Positions 19,796 through 32,504 of a stretch of DNA of 64,000 nucleotides are shown here, piece by piece. The position numbers and the translations under genes are program-made. Under the pieces are notes generated by a model. The model searched no databases and had not been told where the DNA came from. It saw only the letters and a program-made list of their open reading frames with translations. The first letter of the stretch is position 1; every line of letters begins with the position of its first letter. The DNA comes from an uncultured Gammaproteobacteria bacterium (lineage in GTDB: Bacteria > Pseudomonadota > Gammaproteobacteria > Nitrosococcales > Methylophagaceae), in contig CAJQOM010000024.1 of assembly GCA_905479985.1 (NCBI GenBank), forward strand, positions 1 to 64,000, in the 5' to 3' direction.

Positions 19796-19834
19796 AGGGG
19801 ACGGCAGCCTTCCAAGGTTCAGGCCGTAAACCCT
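19796..19834. other. imperfect stem-loop of unknown role
   Basis: AGGG (19796-19799) pairs with CCCT (19831-19834), then ACGGC (19801-19805) with GCCGT (19823-19827), enclosing a small CCT/AGG hairpin. There is no T run on either side, so it is not a typical terminator, although it lies between two convergent genes. Confidence 0.35.
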
Positions 19835-19879
19835 GACCAGTATTGAAATAGTGTGTCTATTGACGCTTAGTTTAATTAA

Positions 19880-20713
19880 TTAATCAAGCAAACCATCCAA
19901 ACCCGTTTCTAATTGAGACAGGGTCATCATACCGCTAAGAATGCTATTTACATCCAATCCTAGTTTTTGCCATTCATTTTTAGGAAATGTCTCTAATAAC
20001 ACTTCTTCACCTTCATCGCTGTAGCTAGATTGACTCACATAACGTGCAACGTGAACAGCACAAGCTGACAGTGACAGCTGGCTATATGTCAGCGGTTCCC
20101 CAGATTTTTCTACAGTACTAATTAATTCTTCAGGGAATTGCCATTGGCGACATAACTCTGCACACGCCTCATGGCTGGTAAAACCAAGATATTGGCGTTC
20201 GCTATCAAGACGATTTTGACCTTGATACACTGCCTCAGTGATATCACTGGCAGCATCAGGTTCACCCAGGTGGACCAATATCGTACCTAGGTCATAGATC
20301 AAGCCAGCCGTAAAAATCATCTCGCTATGGCCTAATTGAGCCTCTTCAGCAATCCATTTAGCATAAGTGGCCGTGCGATAACTATCTTGCCAAAAATCGT
20401 TAAGGTCTATATTTGGTAAATGAGGCAATGACTCGGCTAGCCCAGTGACTATCACTAATCTACGTATTTCTTGCATGCCCAAAATAGTCAAAGCGTCTTG
20501 AATAGAGCTCACTCTTTTCCTCAAGCCAAAATGAGCAGAGTTAACATTCCGCAAGACTTTAATCGCCAGGACCTGCTCTTTTTCAATATTGCTGGCCACT
20601 GCTTTGAAGTCAATATCAGGATCGTTCACTTGCTCTAATAATGTTTTTACAACGTCAGGTACACGTGGGATGTCGTCGATATGACTAAAGAGTCGCTCTA
20701 GCGCTGGTTGCAT
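19880..20713 (-). CDS. HDOD-domain signalling protein
   Basis: 277 residues made up almost entirely of an HDOD domain (about 10-210), with the landmark segments IPRVPDVVKTLLEQVNDP, VLRNVNSAHFGLRKRVSSI, AILTLGxxxIRR-like ALTILGMQEIRRLV and FTAGLIYDLG. The last replaces the HD pair of true HD-GYP phosphodiesterases with YD, as usual in this family, so no phosphodiesterase activity is expected. HDOD proteins act in signal transduction and often affect motility, biofilm or type II secretion. There is no receiver or EAL domain attached. It is a single gene. Confidence 0.88.
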   Translation of the reverse strand: MQPALERLFSHIDDIPRVPDVVKTLLEQVNDPDIDFKAVASNIEKEQVLAIKVLRNVNSAHFGLRKRVSSIQDALTILGMQEIRRLVIVTGLAESLPHLPNIDLNDFWQDSYRTATYAKWIAEEAQLGHSEMIFTAGLIYDLGTILVHLGEPDAASDITEAVYQGQNRLDSERQYLGFTSHEACAELCRQWQFPEELISTVEKSGEPLTYSQLSLSACAVHVARYVSQSSYSDEGEEVLLETFPKNEWQKLGLDVNSILSGMMTLSQLETGLDGLLD

Positions 20714-20841
20714 AGTAGTAAGGTGTCCTATGTGAGTATCAGTTTTGTATCAAGGCCTTACTATAGCCAAATATAACTGTATAAGAATTGAACTGAATCA
20801 AAGAACAGTCAGATTAATAAATAACACATCAGAAAATGAAC

Positions 20842-21399
20842 TTATTCCAGCAACAATCCATATAACTTCTCCCAATCAAAATACGGGCCAGGATCCGTCT
20901 TGCGGCCAGGCGAAATTTGGTTATGCCCTTTTAACTGCGCTTTGGTAATCAAGGGATAAGTTTCACATAACAACAAGACAAGATCGGCTAGCTGTTCATA
21001 CTGCGCGGCCTCAAAATACTGGTCATCACACCCTTCTAACTCGATGCCTATCGTAAAGTCATTGCAACGTTCACGCCCCTCCCAATTCGATTTGCCAGCA
21101 TGCCAAGCTCTTTGCTCAAATGGCACATACTGCACTACTTCGCCATCACGTCGAATCAGCACATGCGCAGAGACTTCCATACCCTTAATCTGCTCAAAAT
21201 AAGGATGCGCTTTGGGATCAAGTTGGTTCATAAATAAATCATCAATCCAGCCCCCACCAAACTCACCCGGTGGCAAACTAATATTATGGATTACAACACC
21301 ACTAATATCAGTGTCATCAGGTCTCGCATCTTGATTCGGCGAGCAGCGATAAGCTACACCATCAATCAAGCCTGTCTGTTGTTCCAGCTTCATATCCAT
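20842..21399 (-). CDS. ampD: 1,6-anhydro-N-acetylmuramyl-L-alanine amidase AmpD
   Basis: A 185-residue cytoplasmic zinc amidase that cleaves L-alanyl peptides from anhydromuramyl products during peptidoglycan recycling, and so lowers the AmpR inducer. Zinc ligands are His38 (VVIHNIS), His159 and Asp169 (GHNQISPGRKTDPGP); the catalytic glutamate is in IGIELEG at 120. All match the E. coli positions within five residues. There is no signal peptide, consistent with AmpD rather than AmiD. It works in the same pathway as NagZ, which is encoded at 37.8-38.8 kb. It is divergent from nadC, the usual neighbour. Confidence 0.95.
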   Translation of the reverse strand: MDMKLEQQTGLIDGVAYRCSPNQDARPDDTDISGVVIHNISLPPGEFGGGWIDDLFMNQLDPKAHPYFEQIKGMEVSAHVLIRRDGEVVQYVPFEQRAWHAGKSNWEGRERCNDFTIGIELEGCDDQYFEAAQYEQLADLVLLLCETYPLITKAQLKGHNQISPGRKTDPGPYFDWEKLYGLLLE

Positions 21400-21503
21400 C
21401 CCAACCTTAAAATCACATTACCAACAGGACAAAATCGTAATAAAGATAGAAAATTGTGTCACCAACCGTTACCCTTCTTTATTTGACTATTATCGACACC
21501 ATC

Positions 21504-22346
21504 ATGACACTTAAGAATACTGTCCCTGCTGACCTCATCTCTTCACAAGTCAAATTAGCACTTGAAGAAGACATTGGTCAACACGATCTCACTGCCGATC
21601 TTATTCCCTTAGCAACACTCGCCACCGCAACGATTCTAAACCGTGAACCGGCTACCTTATGTGGTCAAGCATGGGCCAACGAAGTGTTTAAACAAGTTGA
21701 CCCTAGCATTACGATAGAGTGGCATTTTAACGACGGTGACGCCCTGCCTACAGACAGTATCATTTGTACATTAACCGGGCCTGCCCGAACATTACTGACC
21801 GGTGAACGTACCGCGATGAATTTCTTACAAACTTTGTCGGCTACTTCAACATTATGCCAACGTTACGCACAAGCAGTACGAGGCATTAACGTTCAAGTCC
21901 TTGATACCCGAAAAACCATTCCAGGTTTCCGCCTAGCTCAAAAATATGCCGTGCGTTGCGGTGACTGCTATAACCACCGAATCGGCCTTTATGATGGCAT
22001 TTTAATCAAAGAGAACCACATCAATGCGGCTGGATCCGTCAGCGCTGCTATCGATCTCGCCCACCAACTCCACCCCAGCATTCCGGTCGAAGTGGAAGTC
22101 GAGAACTTTACAGAAATGGAACAAGCTTTAGCTGGTAAAGCCGACATTATCCTACTTGATAATTTTGATATTCCTGCTTTAATAAAAGCCGTCAAACTCA
22201 ATCAAGGTCAAGCCAAGTTAGAAGCCTCGGGCAACGTTAACCTCGACACTGTAAGCGCTATTGCAGAAACCGGCGTTGATCGCATTTCTGTCGGCGGCCT
22301 AACCAAAGACATTAAAGCCATCGATCTGTCTATGCGATTTATTTAG
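21504..22346 (+). CDS. nadC: nicotinate-nucleotide pyrophosphorylase (quinolinate phosphoribosyltransferase)
   Basis: It converts quinolinate and PRPP to nicotinate mononucleotide, the third step of de novo NAD synthesis. Motifs include the LLTGERTAMNFLQTLS segment, LDTRKTIPGFR, GGDCYNHR-like CGDCYNHRIGLYD, and VEVEVENF for phosphate and substrate binding. The start at 21504 gives 280 residues; it lacks a clear Shine-Dalgarno sequence, and a GTG at 21456 would add 16 residues with no resemblance to the family. Its stop overlaps the truD stop on the other strand by three bases. Confidence 0.95.
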   Translation: MTLKNTVPADLISSQVKLALEEDIGQHDLTADLIPLATLATATILNREPATLCGQAWANEVFKQVDPSITIEWHFNDGDALPTDSIICTLTGPARTLLTGERTAMNFLQTLSATSTLCQRYAQAVRGINVQVLDTRKTIPGFRLAQKYAVRCGDCYNHRIGLYDGILIKENHINAAGSVSAAIDLAHQLHPSIPVEVEVENFTEMEQALAGKADIILLDNFDIPALIKAVKLNQGQAKLEASGNVNLDTVSAIAETGVDRISVGGLTKDIKAIDLSMRFI

Positions 22347-23404
22347 CCAGATTGCTGATGGCTGACATCAGTCATCACCGCTAGCTCACGCATCACCGCC
22401 GTCGCATAACAACCTGATGGTAAAAAGAAACGTAAGCTTAACTGATCACCCTCTAAAAACTGCCACTCAAAATCTTGCGGAAATAACCGCAAAGCACGAC
22501 GAGATTGCTCAAGCCCCGCACGTTCCAACCCCGCTTGCCAATCTTGCCATTCTGACAATGCAGCCTGTTCCAAAGCCAAGCACTCACCTGACACAATGGC
22601 TCGGCCTCTACCCCACATTGGGCCTGTCGGATGAATATCCATCGTGTCTAATCGGGGTTGTATCGTTGCATCTTCTTGTTCAACATGAAATACACTGCCT
22701 TTCGTACCAGACAACAACATCACATCGCCCTGTAAATGACGGTTCCAATTCGATTGTTGTAACCGCTCATTCAACACCAAGTTAAACAGCCAAGACCGCG
22801 CGGCCGATAAATAAATACTTTTCTGGTTTCTTTTCTTCGGCGCTCTGCCAGTCGCAAACCAATGATCAGCACGGGCTAAATTATTACCATTATGGCCAAA
22901 GCGTTGTTCAGCAAAATAATTCGGTACACCATGCTGTTGAATCGCTTCAAGGGAATGTTGCCAAAGCGCTTTGTCGCCCAGACAATCAGTTAACCGCAAT
23001 AAAAACCAATTCCCTTCCAGCACACCACGCTTTAATTTTTTACCATGGCGTGTTTGTTGAACAATCTCTATGCCCTCTTGCTCGAACTGGGACCAATCTG
23101 GTTCAACCTTGCCTTCTGTTTTAATACTAAACCATTGCATCGTCACAGCATGGCGATCTTTCATCCCCGCATAGCCAATATCAACCGGCGGCACTTGAGC
23201 AAATTCTGCCAATAGCTTAGCCACCCAATCGGTATTCATACCGCGCTTACGAATCTGCAACCAAACATGACCGCCCTCACCATCGGGCTCAAAAGGCAGT
23301 TTTTCATCTACTTGGAAATAATCAACTTGCTCACGAATCGACGCGCTGCAAACAGTCGCCGACGGATTAAGTCGCGCTAGGGCCGAAAAATCAAAGTCAC
23401 GCAA
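22343..23404 (-). CDS. truD: tRNA pseudouridine(13) synthase TruD
   Basis: A 353-residue pseudouridine synthase that modifies U13 of tRNA-Glu. The catalytic aspartate is D83 in GYAGMKDRHAVTMQ. A TRUD insertion domain lies in the middle, with NYFAEQRFGHNGNNLA before it. It is the last gene of the ispD-ispF-truD run, six bases after ispF. Confidence 0.95.
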   Translation of the reverse strand: MRDFDFSALARLNPSATVCSASIREQVDYFQVDEKLPFEPDGEGGHVWLQIRKRGMNTDWVAKLLAEFAQVPPVDIGYAGMKDRHAVTMQWFSIKTEGKVEPDWSQFEQEGIEIVQQTRHGKKLKRGVLEGNWFLLRLTDCLGDKALWQHSLEAIQQHGVPNYFAEQRFGHNGNNLARADHWFATGRAPKKRNQKSIYLSAARSWLFNLVLNERLQQSNWNRHLQGDVMLLSGTKGSVFHVEQEDATIQPRLDTMDIHPTGPMWGRGRAIVSGECLALEQAALSEWQDWQAGLERAGLEQSRRALRLFPQDFEWQFLEGDQLSLRFFLPSGCYATAVMRELAVMTDVSHQQSG

Positions 23405-23410
23405 GTGAGA

Positions 23411-23887
23411 TTAATCTACAGCAACAAGTAAAGCCACAGCGTGGGCAGCAATACCCTCTTTACGACCTGTAAACCCCAACATTTCTGTTGTCGTTGCTTT
23501 TACATTCATTGCCGAAATAGATATCGCACAATCAGCCGCCAAATTTTCTCGCATCGATGGAATAAACGGCGCTAATGTCGGCGCCTGTGCAACCACAGTG
23601 CTATCAACATTGGCAATTTTCCAGCCGTTTGCATATAGATCTTTCACCACACGCCTTAGCAAAACGCGACTATCAATATTTTTAAACCCATCGTCTGTAT
23701 CGGGAAAGTGATGACCAATATCCCATAGACCCGCCGCACCTAGTAAGGCATCACAGATCGCATGAATCAACACATCACCATCAGAGTGCGCTTCTAAACC
23801 ATGACTATGCGGCACAGAAATACCACCAAGGATTAGTGCGCTGCCTTCACAAAAACGATGTACATCATAACCATGTCCAATTCGCAT
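23411..23887 (-). CDS. ispF: 2-C-methyl-D-erythritol 2,4-cyclodiphosphate synthase
   Basis: The fifth enzyme of the MEP isoprenoid pathway, 158 residues. Zinc ligands are D8 and H10 in GHGYDVH and H42 in [12 protein letters not shown]; the C-terminal [17 protein letters not shown] signature is present. The ATG overlaps the ispD stop by one base (TAATG), so synthesis of the two pathway enzymes is coupled. An upstream in-frame start would run into ispD and is not used. Confidence 0.96.
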   Translation of the reverse strand: MRIGHGYDVHRFCEGSALILGGISVPHSHGLEAHSDGDVLIHAICDALLGAAGLWDIGHHFPDTDDGFKNIDSRVLLRRVVKDLYANGWKIANVDSTVVAQAPTLAPFIPSMRENLAADCAISISAMNVKATTTEMLGFTGRKEGIAAHAVALLVAVD

Positions 23888-24591
23888 TAGTGCTCTCCTT
23901 GTTGTTGCAAAAACCAAGATGCCAAGGCTAAATCCTGTGGCACAGTAATCTTAATATTATCACTATGGCCTTCAACCATCATCGGTTTTACACCCATCAA
24001 TTCAATGGCACTAGCTTCATCTGTCACTGGAAAATGTTGTTCAATCGCCATCTCTAATGCTGACTTTAACTGGCGTAAATGAAACATCTGTGGCGTCGCC
24101 GCCCGCCATAAATTACGCCGATCAACGGTCTCAGTGATGACATTACCTAAACCCGTTCGTTTAACGGTATCGTTAACTGGAATGCCTAAAATACCACCCA
24201 CATCATGCTCGGATAACGAAGTTAACATCTGGTCAACATCTGTCAATCTCAGACAAGGTCGCGCCGCATCATGGACTAATACCCAAGGATCATCGTCAAC
24301 AAGATCTGACAGTGCCGATAAGGCATTCAAAACAGAATCCGCTCGCTGTGCCCCACCCTCTACAACATGCAATGGGCAGTTTAGAGACAATGACAAACTA
24401 GGCCACCAGGTATCTTCCGGTGAAATCGCCACAATAATACCTGCGATTTGAGCATGTGAAGCCAGACGTTGCAAGGTATATTCAATCACCGTCTTATCGT
24501 CTAGTTGAAGATATTGCTTTGGTCGGTCAGCTTGCATCCGCTCACCAATCCCCGCCGCCGGCACCACGGCCCAAAAACGTAAACTAGTCAT
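23887..24591 (-). CDS. ispD: 2-C-methyl-D-erythritol 4-phosphate cytidylyltransferase
   Basis: The third enzyme of the MEP pathway, 234 residues. The nucleotidyltransferase loop [12 protein letters not shown] and the [11 protein letters not shown] and VTDEASAIE segments identify it. The start MTSLRFW is chosen because it places the glycine-rich loop near residue 10, as in the family, and overlaps the ftsB stop by eight bases; an ATG 11 codons earlier is possible. Confidence 0.95.
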   Translation of the reverse strand: MTSLRFWAVVPAAGIGERMQADRPKQYLQLDDKTVIEYTLQRLASHAQIAGIIVAISPEDTWWPSLSLSLNCPLHVVEGGAQRADSVLNALSALSDLVDDDPWVLVHDAARPCLRLTDVDQMLTSLSEHDVGGILGIPVNDTVKRTGLGNVITETVDRRNLWRAATPQMFHLRQLKSALEMAIEQHFPVTDEASAIELMGVKPMMVEGHSDNIKITVPQDLALASWFLQQQGEH

Positions 24592-24865
24592 CTGATTCTT
24601 CAATGATTTGGAAAAATGTTTCATCTTCCTTAATCATGCCCAATTCACTGCGTGCCCGTTCTTCAATGGCACCCAAGCCACTTTTTAGATCCTGAACCTC
24701 AGCAGCCAATACTTGATTACGTTCCTCAAGCTTCTCATTAGCAGCCCGTTGTATTTCAACAGAACGATGTAAATGCATCGCCGATGGTAATCCCGCATGA
24801 CTAAACCACAAACGATATTGCAATAACACCAAGATCACCGTCAGCAGGATCATTATCGGCTTCAT
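24584..24865 (-). CDS. ftsB: cell division protein FtsB
   Basis: A 93-residue bitopic inner-membrane protein of the FtsQLB divisome complex. One membrane helix (about 4-22) is followed by a periplasmic coiled coil (about 35-75) and the conserved IEERARSELGMIKEDETFF ending. It sits between eno and ispD, the conserved gammaproteobacterial place. Its ATG overlaps the stop of a short upstream ORF by four bases. Confidence 0.94.
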   Translation of the reverse strand: MKPIMILLTVILVLLQYRLWFSHAGLPSAMHLHRSVEIQRAANEKLEERNQVLAAEVQDLKSGLGAIEERARSELGMIKEDETFFQIIEESDD

Positions 24866-25026
24866 GCGCTATACTCGTTACCATTCAAAATACATGTTTT
24901 TAGTGCTGCTAATCGTCTCATTGGCAAGGCGTCCTTTTCAAGTAATAGTCGTGCTATTGCTGAAAATAATAACGCAGTCCAATGTGACGAGTAGTTGTGA
25001 TAAAAATATGTACTTTGACTGATCAC
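24862..25026 (-). other. 54-codon ORF / structured element between eno and ftsB
   Basis: From a GTG at 25026 the frame is open to a TGA that overlaps the ftsB ATG as ATGA. The product would be 54 residues with a hydrophobic stretch WTALLFSAIARLLLE and a basic middle, unlike known proteins I can name. The same DNA holds a hairpin at 24935-24966 (thirteen pairs, one bulged A, loop TCGTG), which suggests an intergenic repeat or mRNA structure instead. No convincing Shine-Dalgarno sequence precedes the GTG. Coding or structural role is unresolved. Confidence 0.35.
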
Positions 25027-25035
25027 GCGTATTCT

Positions 25036-26340
<1,305 letters not shown>

Positions 26341-26380
26341 TTAATATATCTACTTAAGGTACTGATTAATAAATTATAAA

Positions 26381-27216
26381 CTAAATCAAATCATCTTCAA
26401 TAAAGGGGTGTTTCTTAACAGTACTATCAATCGCCATTAAGGTTGTTAATAATGCTTCCATTCGTGCTAGCGGCCATGAATTCGCACCATCACTCAGCGC
26501 TTTTTCTGGTTCAGGATGGGTTTCCATAAACACACCAGCTACACCGACAGCAACAGCTGCACGGGCTAATACCGGCACAAACTCACGCTGGCCACCTGAG
26601 GTGCCACCTTGGCCGCCAGGTTGCTGTACAGAATGCGTGGCATCAAACACCACTGGACAATCCATTGCACGCATCACAGGCAAACCACGCATGTCTGATA
26701 CTAAGGTGTTATAACCAAATGACGTACCACGATCACATAACATGATCTGTTGATTACCTGTCGACTTGGCTTTTTCAGCCACATGAGTCATATCCCAAGG
26801 CGCTAGAAATTGGCCTTTTTTAATATTAACCGGTAAGCCTTGCTCAGCCACTTTCAAAATAAAGTTAGTTTGACGACACAAGAAAGCCGGCGTTTGTAAG
26901 ACATCAACCACACTGGCAACTTCTGCCAACGGCGTATCTTCATGCACATCGGTCAACACCGGGATGCCATATTCTTTTTTTACTTTTTCTAAGATCGCAA
27001 GGCCCTTTTCTAAGCCTGGGCCACGATAACTCTTAGTAGACGTTCGGTTCGCTTTATCAAATGACGACTTATAGATAAAAGGAATGCCTAGCTTATCGGT
27101 CAATTCTTTCAAACGACCCGCTACATCCATGGTCATTTGTTCACTTTCAATCACACACGTACCTGCAATCAAAAACAGCGGCTGTTGCCCACCGACTTCA
27201 TGGCCACATAACTGCA

Positions 27217-27217
<1 letters not shown>
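26381..27217 (-). CDS. kdsA: 2-dehydro-3-deoxyphosphooctonate aldolase (KDO-8-phosphate synthase)
   Basis: It condenses phosphoenolpyruvate with arabinose 5-phosphate to make KDO-8-phosphate for the lipopolysaccharide inner core. At 278 residues it has [29 protein letters not shown], the FLCRQTNF and [11 protein letters not shown] segments and the [12 protein letters not shown] motif. It is translationally coupled to pyrG (TAATG) and followed by eno, whose product makes its substrate PEP. The pyrG-kdsA-eno order is common in gammaproteobacteria. Confidence 0.96.
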
Positions 27218-28866
<1,649 letters not shown>

Positions 28867-28958
28867 TCAAATTAAACGGCATCACCAGAATAGTGTTGCT
28901 CAAATTGGCTACATATAATATACAATTTATGCATTTTTCTCAATGAAAGTCTGCGTTT

Positions 28959-30284
28959 TCACCGTGTTTTTATTAGCGGTAAATAACCTTTCTGGTCTGA
29001 TGACAAAACACATTGTTCACTAAAGCCATAACCCACAACAGCCAGCAATTCATCCCCAGAAAACAGTAACGGAATGCGGTTACGTTCCCAAGGTGGAATC
29101 GCCCACTCCTGATACAACTGCTTAAGACTTTTATGATGGCCATGACCGACTAGTTGAATCGCTTCACTGCCTTGTCGAAACCCAAGCCTCAAACCCTGCT
29201 TAAATATCGCATCACTGATACCCACTTTATCGGCGTCAAGCCATGTGAGCTCGCGGCCATCCGCCAACAACACGGTTTCTGGCCCAAAGCATAAATGTTG
29301 TTCAGCCTTATCTTGCGCCAATTCAGGCCATAAAAAATACAACGTATCTCGGTATCGCCTCACTTCGACATTCGCCCAAGTCACTAGTGGCATTTTATCC
29401 TCAGCGGCCAAACACAGTTCATTTAGAATACGTTCCAACATCACGGCCGATGGCATCGCCAAACCCAGCTCAGTCAAAACAGTGCGAATCACATTACGCG
29501 CCCGTGCAGGCGACAGGCCCAATAAAGCCTGAACCGATAACTGTCGCACTGACACATCAACACCCATTGTCTGCAAATCTAGCGCGGCCAGTTCTGACAA
29601 CAACACATCCGCTTCTGCACAATAAGAAGCACTTCGGCTCAAGGATTTAGCAGCACTCGGCCAACGTGCGACAACGGAAGGTAATACATTTTTTCGGAGA
29701 TAATTCCGATTAAGCTTGGTATCTGCATTACTCGGGTCTTCCACCCAAGCCAGTGCATGTCTTTCAGCATAAGCCTCTATTGCAGCCTGACTAATGGCTA
29801 ACAGAGGCCGTACGACCTGCTTACCTTCTAGCGAAAACGCAGCGGCCATTGCTGACAGTCCTTTAACGCCCGCACCTCTCAGTAATTGCAATAATAAGGT
29901 CTCAGCTTGGTCTTCTTGATGTTGCGCTGTTAAAACAACATCCCCAGCGGGCACGGTGTCAGCAATCGCTTGATAACGTGCATTACGCGCTGCCGCTTCT
30001 AAACCTAGTTGAGGAATATCATTAACGGCAACGCGGACACAATGGAAATCAATCTTCAAATCACCGGCAATTTGCTGGCAATGTTTTGCCCAATGCTGAG
30101 AATCGGCTTGTAAGCCATGATCAATATGAATCGCGTGAATCCATGACGAATCAATCTGGTCCGACGATGCTAATAAGTGTAATAAGACATGGGAGTCGAC
30201 ACCACCACTATAGGCAACCCAAAGTGCCCGTTCAGAATAATCAGCTACGATCTGCTCAGCAATTAAAGACAGATCATCCGTCAC
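28959..30284 (-). CDS. tilS: tRNA(Ile)-lysidine synthetase
   Basis: A 441-residue PP-loop ATPase that places lysidine on C34 of the tRNA-Ile reading AUA. The SGGVDS loop is at 26-31; the two C-terminal TilS domains follow, with the LKQLYQEWAIPPWERNRIPLL region that contacts tRNA. It lies nine bases after accA, the standard accA-tilS pair. Confidence 0.95.
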   Translation of the reverse strand: MTDDLSLIAEQIVADYSERALWVAYSGGVDSHVLLHLLASSDQIDSSWIHAIHIDHGLQADSQHWAKHCQQIAGDLKIDFHCVRVAVNDIPQLGLEAAARNARYQAIADTVPAGDVVLTAQHQEDQAETLLLQLLRGAGVKGLSAMAAAFSLEGKQVVRPLLAISQAAIEAYAERHALAWVEDPSNADTKLNRNYLRKNVLPSVVARWPSAAKSLSRSASYCAEADVLLSELAALDLQTMGVDVSVRQLSVQALLGLSPARARNVIRTVLTELGLAMPSAVMLERILNELCLAAEDKMPLVTWANVEVRRYRDTLYFLWPELAQDKAEQHLCFGPETVLLADGRELTWLDADKVGISDAIFKQGLRLGFRQGSEAIQLVGHGHHKSLKQLYQEWAIPPWERNRIPLLFSGDELLAVVGYGFSEQCVLSSDQKGYLPLIKTR

Positions 30285-30293
30285 AATTAAGGT

Positions 30294-31253
30294 TTAGCCT
30301 TCAAACTCACCGTAGCCCAGTAAACGCGCTTGGCGTTGCATCAATAAGTCTTCCATTGATAACCGTTCTAAATCAGACAAACGCACCTCAATTGCACTTT
30401 TAACCCGTTGCGCCATTTCATCAATATCGCGATGCGCCCCACCTAGAGGTTCAGGAATCACGCTATCAACCAGACCTGAGTCTTTCAAACGTTCAGACGT
30501 CACACCCAAGGTAGCGGCTGCATCAGGGGCTTTTTCAACACTCTTCCACAAGATAGAAGCACAGCCTTCTGGCGAAATCACCGAATAAATACTGTATTCC
30601 AACATCATCAAATGATCGGCCACACCAACAGCCAATGCACCACCAGAACCACCTTCACCAATCACCGTACTGATAATGGGTGTTTTTAATTGCGCCATTT
30701 CAAACAAGTTACGGGCAATCGCCTCACTTTGGCCTCGTTCTTCAGCATCGATACCGGGATAGGCTCCTGGCGTATCTATAAACGTCAACACTGGTAAGCC
30801 AAAACGCTCTGCCATTTTCATCACACGTAATGCTTTACGATAACCTTCTGGTCTTGGCATACCAAAATTACGGGCGACTTTTTCACGAGTATCACGGCCT
30901 TTTTGATGACCAATCACCACGACTGAACGACCATTTAAACGGCCAATTCCTGTCACAAGCGCCTGATCATCAGCATAAAGACGATCACCATGTAGCTCTT
31001 CAAAGTCAGTAATAATGCGGTGAATATAATCTAATGTATAAGGACGCTGTGGATGACGCGCCATTTGTGTCACTTGCCAAGGCGTTAAATTAGCAAAAAT
31101 AGAACGCGTCATCTCGACCGTTTTATCCTGAAGCTTTTGAATTTCCTCAGTGATATTAAGATCTTCACTATCACTACTCATATAGCGCAACTCGTCGATC
31201 TTTGCTTCTAATTCAGCAATAGGTTGCTCATAATCAAGGAAATTTTGTTGCAT
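30294..31253 (-). CDS. accA: acetyl-CoA carboxylase carboxyltransferase alpha subunit
   Basis: Together with AccD it transfers the carboxyl group from biotin to acetyl-CoA, the first committed step of fatty acid synthesis. At 319 residues it shows the usual N-terminal coiled helix ([15 protein letters not shown]), [11 protein letters not shown], the [25 protein letters not shown] segment split across the acyl-CoA site, and [10 protein letters not shown]. It is followed by tilS. Confidence 0.97.
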   Translation of the reverse strand: MQQNFLDYEQPIAELEAKIDELRYMSSDSEDLNITEEIQKLQDKTVEMTRSIFANLTPWQVTQMARHPQRPYTLDYIHRIITDFEELHGDRLYADDQALVTGIGRLNGRSVVVIGHQKGRDTREKVARNFGMPRPEGYRKALRVMKMAERFGLPVLTFIDTPGAYPGIDAEERGQSEAIARNLFEMAQLKTPIISTVIGEGGSGGALAVGVADHLMMLEYSIYSVISPEGCASILWKSVEKAPDAAATLGVTSERLKDSGLVDSVIPEPLGGAHRDIDEMAQRVKSAIEVRLSDLERLSMEDLLMQRQARLLGYGEFEG

Positions 31254-31314
31254 CGGTGCTTACCCTAAAAAATCAAATAGTCTGGAATTATACACGTGCC
31301 ACACGGAAAAAGAG

Positions 31315-32412
31315 CTAGCCGATGATTAATTCACTTTCTTCATCAGACGCTTCTTTCTTACCCATTCGAATCGCCAAATTCAAATCATTCTTTGAATCCG
31401 CATTAAGTAGCGCTTCTTCTTGCGTTATTTTACCCTGACGGTACAAGGTTAACAAAGCCTGATCAAACGTGACCGTACCATCGTCTGTACTCTCTTTCAT
31501 CGCCTCTTTAATGTCCCCAATATGACCTTTCAAGATCAACTCTTTGACATAGGGTGAGTTCAACATTATCTCAACAGCAGGAATCCGGTTACCGTCGATA
31601 CTCGGAATTAGCCGCTGCGACACAATGGCACGTAAATTCAGTGATAAATCCATCTGCAACTGACGGTGCGCAACTTCAGGGAAAAAATTCAGAATGCGAT
31701 CCATTGTTTGATTGGCATTATTCGAATGCAATGTTGCCAGACACAGATGACCCGTTTCAGCATAAGCAATCGCATGCTTCATCGTCTCCATATCACGAAT
31801 TTCACCAATTAAAATAACATCCGGTGCCTCGCGTAACGCATTCTTTAAAGCATTTTCGTAAGTTAAGGTATCAATACCCACCTCACGTTGCTGCACAATT
31901 GAGCGCGCGTGGTTATGAATAAACTCAAGTGGGTCTTCAATGGTTAAGATATGCGAGTTAGAATTGCGGTTACGGTGTCCAATCATGGCTGCTAATGTCG
32001 TTGACTTACCCGATCCGGTGGCACCAACCACCAGCACCAAACCTCGCTTTTCCATAATAATATCACCCAAAACGAGGGGTAAGTTCATTTCTTCAAAACG
32101 TGGAATCACAGAATTAATGTAACGTATGACAATCGACGCTTCGCCTCGTTGGCGAAAAACATTGACGCGGAAACGGCCAATGCCTGACAAAGGCACAGCA
32201 AAATTCATTTCCAAAGTCCGTTCAAACTCTTTGGCTTGTTCAACACTCATTAACGCAGCAGCCATGCCCGTCACATCACCCGGCTCTAATTTTTTACTGC
32301 CAACCGGCCTGATTGAACCATTAATTTTAATCTGGGGTTTCGTTCCCGTACAAAAGAACATATCTGACGCATCTTTCTCAGCCATCAGTTTCAAATATGG
32401 CATCATATCCAT
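31315..32412 (-). CDS. pilU: type IV pilus retraction ATPase, PilU type
   Basis: A 365-residue PilT/PilU hexameric ATPase. Walker A is GATGSGKS at 130-137, the Asp box and Walker B region reads EAPDVILIGEIRDMETM and the His box AETGHLCLATLHSN. The N-terminus PYLKLMAEKDASDMFFCTG and the C-terminal DDGTVTFDQALLTLYRQGKI match PilU rather than PilT, which usually opens with a different LL-xxxxxGASDLH segment. PilU works with PilT in retraction and twitching motility. It stands between dnaE and accA with no other pilus gene near. Confidence 0.87.
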   Translation of the reverse strand: MDMMPYLKLMAEKDASDMFFCTGTKPQIKINGSIRPVGSKKLEPGDVTGMAAALMSVEQAKEFERTLEMNFAVPLSGIGRFRVNVFRQRGEASIVIRYINSVIPRFEEMNLPLVLGDIIMEKRGLVLVVGATGSGKSTTLAAMIGHRNRNSNSHILTIEDPLEFIHNHARSIVQQREVGIDTLTYENALKNALREAPDVILIGEIRDMETMKHAIAYAETGHLCLATLHSNNANQTMDRILNFFPEVAHRQLQMDLSLNLRAIVSQRLIPSIDGNRIPAVEIMLNSPYVKELILKGHIGDIKEAMKESTDDGTVTFDQALLTLYRQGKITQEEALLNADSKNDLNLAIRMGKKEASDEESELIIG

Positions 32413-32504
32413 AACGACATCCCCATCTATTACGTAATCAAAATCCGTTCGCTATTTTAATGACAAGGCCTATCCAAAACCTTGCTTAACCCTATGATAA
32501 AGCA

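Noticed and set aside
19796-19834. Cyclic-di-GMP riboswitch, suggested by GGGGACGGCAGCC and GCCGTAAACC
   Set aside because: The resemblance to the GEMM consensus is partial, the conserved GCAAA core is absent, and the element lies at the 3' ends of both flanking genes.
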